Source: Nonomuraea endophytica
GTDB taxonomy: Bacteria > Actinomycetota > Actinomycetes > Streptosporangiales > Streptosporangiaceae
Direction of reading: 5' to 3'
DNA: 64,000 nt
NCBI RefSeq assembly: GCF_014203235.1
Contig: NZ_JACHIN010000007.1
Coordinates: 30,294-94,293, forward strand
Part shown: in pieces, positions 62,359-64,000 of the stretch
Layout: each line of letters begins with the position of its first letter
How positions within the stretch are numbered: the first letter of the stretch is position 1
Program-made: the position numbers and the translations under genes
Notes under the pieces: model-generated
What the model saw: the letters and a program-made list of their open reading frames with translations, nothing else
What the model was told of the DNA's origin: nothing
Databases searched by the model: none

Positions 62359-62406
62359 CCCGTTCACCTCCTCGGCGGCCCGGGCCGCTCCCCCATCCTG
62401 TCCGCC

Positions 62407-62871
62407 ATGATTCGCGCCTCCCTCGCCCTCCTCCTGGCCCTCGCCCCCTCCCCAGAGGCGGTGACCTGGCAGTGGCCGCTGACCGACCACGGAGTGGTAC
62501 GCCGCTTCCTCCCACCCCCGGCCCCATGGCTGTCCGGCCACCGGGGCGTCGACCTGCGGGCCAGCCCGGGCACCGCCGTACACGCCGCAGGCCCGGGCAC
62601 CATCGGCTACGCGGACCAGCTGGCCGGCCGGGGCGTGGTCACCGTCCACCATCCCAACGGCCTGCGCACCACGTACCTCCCCGTCCTCCCGTCGGTGCGC
62701 AGAGGCCAGCACGTGACCACAGGCACCCCGCTAGGCACACTCCAGAGCCTCAATCCACCCCACTGCCCGCAGCACTGCCTCCACTGGGGCCTCCTGCGCG
62801 AACGCCGCTACCTGGACCCCCTCCTCCTGACCGGCGCCGGCTTGGTCCGCCTCCTCCCGCACTGGCCATGA
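62407..62871 (+). CDS. M23 (LytM-like) peptidase-domain protein with altered metal motif
   Basis: 154 aa. Short hydrophobic signal-like N-terminus (IRASLALLLALAP), then a LytM fold: SGHRGVDLRA supplies the first His and Asp, but the second metal motif HxH reads CLHWGL, with cysteine in place of the first His. It may be non-catalytic, or use Cys as a ligand. Sits next to xerC, as in other actinomycetes. ATG 62407 chosen because the signal peptide begins there. Confidence 0.8.
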   Translation: MIRASLALLLALAPSPEAVTWQWPLTDHGVVRRFLPPPAPWLSGHRGVDLRASPGTAVHAAGPGTIGYADQLAGRGVVTVHHPNGLRTTYLPVLPSVRRGQHVTTGTPLGTLQSLNPPHCPQHCLHWGLLRERRYLDPLLLTGAGLVRLLPHWP

Positions 62872-62904
62872 GCGAAGAGGCTCAGATCGGGGCAGAGTAA
62901 GACC

Positions 62905-63834
62905 ATGCCGACCGGAGCACCCAGCCAGCCCGACGACGAGGCGGCGGAGATCATCACCGCGTTCGAACGCCACCTCAGGCTGGAGCGCGACCTGTCCCCC
63001 CACACCATCCGCGCCTACGTCTCGGACGTGACCTCGCTCCTGCACCACCTGAGAGACCAGGGCACCGGCGAGACCTGGCTGACCGGCCTGGACATAGCCA
63101 CGCTCCGGCACTGGCTGGCCGCCCAGCACGCCGGAGGGCTGTCCCGGGCGACGCTGGCCCGCCGTACCGCGTGTGCCAGGACTTTCACCGCGTTCTGCCA
63201 CCGCCAGGGCCGGATCCCCACTGACCCGGGCCTCCTGCTGGGCAGCGCCAAGGCGCCAAGAACGCTGCCCGCCGTACTGGATCAGCCCCAGGCCCAGGCC
63301 GCCCTGACCCCAACAGAGGACACAACCCCCAAGGCCCTCCGCGACCAGGCGATCCTCGAACTCCTCTACGCGACCGGCATCCGCGTAAGCGAACTGTGCT
63401 CCCTCGACGTGGGCGACATGGACCGCACCCGCCACGTGATCCGCGTAGTAGGCAAAGGCCGCAAAGAACGCACCGTCCCCTTCGGCCTCCCCGCCCTACG
63501 AGCCGTCGACCTGTGGTGCGTCAACGCCCGCCCCCTCTGGAGCACCCCCAAGTCCGCCGACGCCCTCTTCCTGGGCACCAGAGGCGGCCGCATCGACCCC
63601 GGCACCGTCCGCCGCATCGTCCACACCCGCCTGCGCCAGGTAGAGGGCGCCCCGGACCTGAGCCCCCACGGCCTACGCCACAGCGCCGCCACCCACCTCC
63701 TGGAAGGCGGCGCCGACCTGCGCAGCGTCCAAGAACTCCTGGGCCACTCCTCCCTGAACACCACCCAGATCTACACCCACGTCTCCATAGACCGCCTCCG
63801 AGCCGCCTACCGCCAAGCCCACCCCCGCGCCTAA
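62905..63834 (+). CDS. xerC: Tyrosine recombinase XerC
   Basis: 309 aa. N-terminal SAM-like core-binding domain (about 10-100) and catalytic domain with the full set: Arg in ATGIRVSEL (about 158), Lys in GKGRKER (about 182), HGLRH (about 254-258), GHSS (about 279) and Tyr in TQIYTH (about 289). With XerD resolves chromosome dimers at dif. Its position beside rpsB is the chromosomal type, not a prophage integrase. Confidence 0.92.
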   Translation: MPTGAPSQPDDEAAEIITAFERHLRLERDLSPHTIRAYVSDVTSLLHHLRDQGTGETWLTGLDIATLRHWLAAQHAGGLSRATLARRTACARTFTAFCHRQGRIPTDPGLLLGSAKAPRTLPAVLDQPQAQAALTPTEDTTPKALRDQAILELLYATGIRVSELCSLDVGDMDRTRHVIRVVGKGRKERTVPFGLPALRAVDLWCVNARPLWSTPKSADALFLGTRGGRIDPGTVRRIVHTRLRQVEGAPDLSPHGLRHSAATHLLEGGADLRSVQELLGHSSLNTTQIYTHVSIDRLRAAYRQAHPRA

Positions 63835-63900
63835 CCCAAGCGGCCAGGACCCGGAAACCCTCATAACCCCACCCCGCCCAGGGGCCAGTTCGCGCTGCCC

Positions 63901-64000
63901 GCACCCCCGCACCCCCGCACCCCCGCACCCCCGCACCCCCGCACCCCCGCACCCCCGCACCCCCGCACCCCCGCACCCCCGCACCCCCGCACCCCCGCAC
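63901..64000. repeat. GCACCCCC octanucleotide microsatellite reaching the window end
   Basis: The unit GCACCCCC is repeated about 12.5 times without interruption and continues past the window edge. The minus strand carries regularly spaced G5 runs, so it can form a G-quadruplex. The 8-bp unit is not a multiple of three. Open frames through it are artefacts. Confidence 0.9.

Noticed and set aside
62278..62406. Earlier start for the M23-like gene
   Set aside because: The extension reads through the TGTCCAC repeats and precedes the signal peptide.
62905..63834. Phage or integron integrase
   Set aside because: Adjacent M23-like, rpsB and tsf genes and full XerC motifs indicate the chromosomal recombinase; no att sites or phage genes are seen.
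63521..64000. Minus-strand frame with repeated RGCGGAGV peptide
   Set aside because: Produced by the GCACCCCC microsatellite and antisense to xerC.

Overview
The window is high-GC actinomycete chromosome. The order rpsB-tsf-pyrH-frr-cdsA-rlmN with xerC and an M23-like gene beside it, plus GTG/TTG starts, AfsR-type regulators and a DivIVA-repeat protein, points to the Streptosporangiales (Nonomuraea/Streptosporangium-like). That placement is inferred from gene content only. I saw no tRNA, rRNA, CRISPR array, insertion sequence or prophage.

Layout. 1-5.4 kb: an AfsR/BTAD regulator cut by the window edge, a MerR regulator, a secreted modular GH5 cellulase and a hemerythrin-like protein. 5.5-15 kb: HxlR regulator, beta-lactamase-fold hydrolase, P-loop ATPase, LeuE-type exporter, membrane proteins, an orphan sensor kinase, then DedA, DMT, glycosyltransferase and DUF998-like genes closed by a strong terminator. 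15-22 kb: a very small P450-like protein overlapping a PEP-mutase-family gene, a 1004-aa AfsR-like regulator and two MFS exporters. 22.5-32 kb: a beta-lactamase-like lipoprotein, an alpha/beta hydrolase, and a polyamine locus with an FAD amine oxidase, PotABCD-like ABC transporter and aldehyde dehydrogenase, divergent from an Lrp/AsnC regulator. 32.1-33 kb: a PD-(D/E)XK-like protein.

33-47.8 kb is the most interesting part. A seven-gene minus-strand operon (solute-binding protein, two permeases, ABC ATPase, PHP-type metallohydrolase, IolE-like TIM barrel, Gfo/Idh/MocA dehydrogenase, ending in a cytoplasmic GH38 alpha-mannosidase) diverges from iolC, a DhnA-like aldolase, iolB and iolD. The shared promoter carries nested palindromes. 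The simplest reading is import and dismantling of a mannosylated, perhaps phosphorylated, inositol compound feeding inositol catabolism. This is a hypothesis.

47.8-54 kb: AI-2E family membrane protein, GNAT acetyltransferase, HAD hydrolase, a repeat-rich intergenic island, a four-repeat DivIVA-type protein, and an ABC ATPase with a long repetitive C-terminal tail plus its permease. 53.2-60 kb: the conserved translation and lipid block, transcribed right to left. 60-64 kb: an ArsR-like regulator and MFS exporter with three regularly phased operators between them, an M23-like protein with a changed metal motif, xerC, and an 8-bp microsatellite running off the window end.
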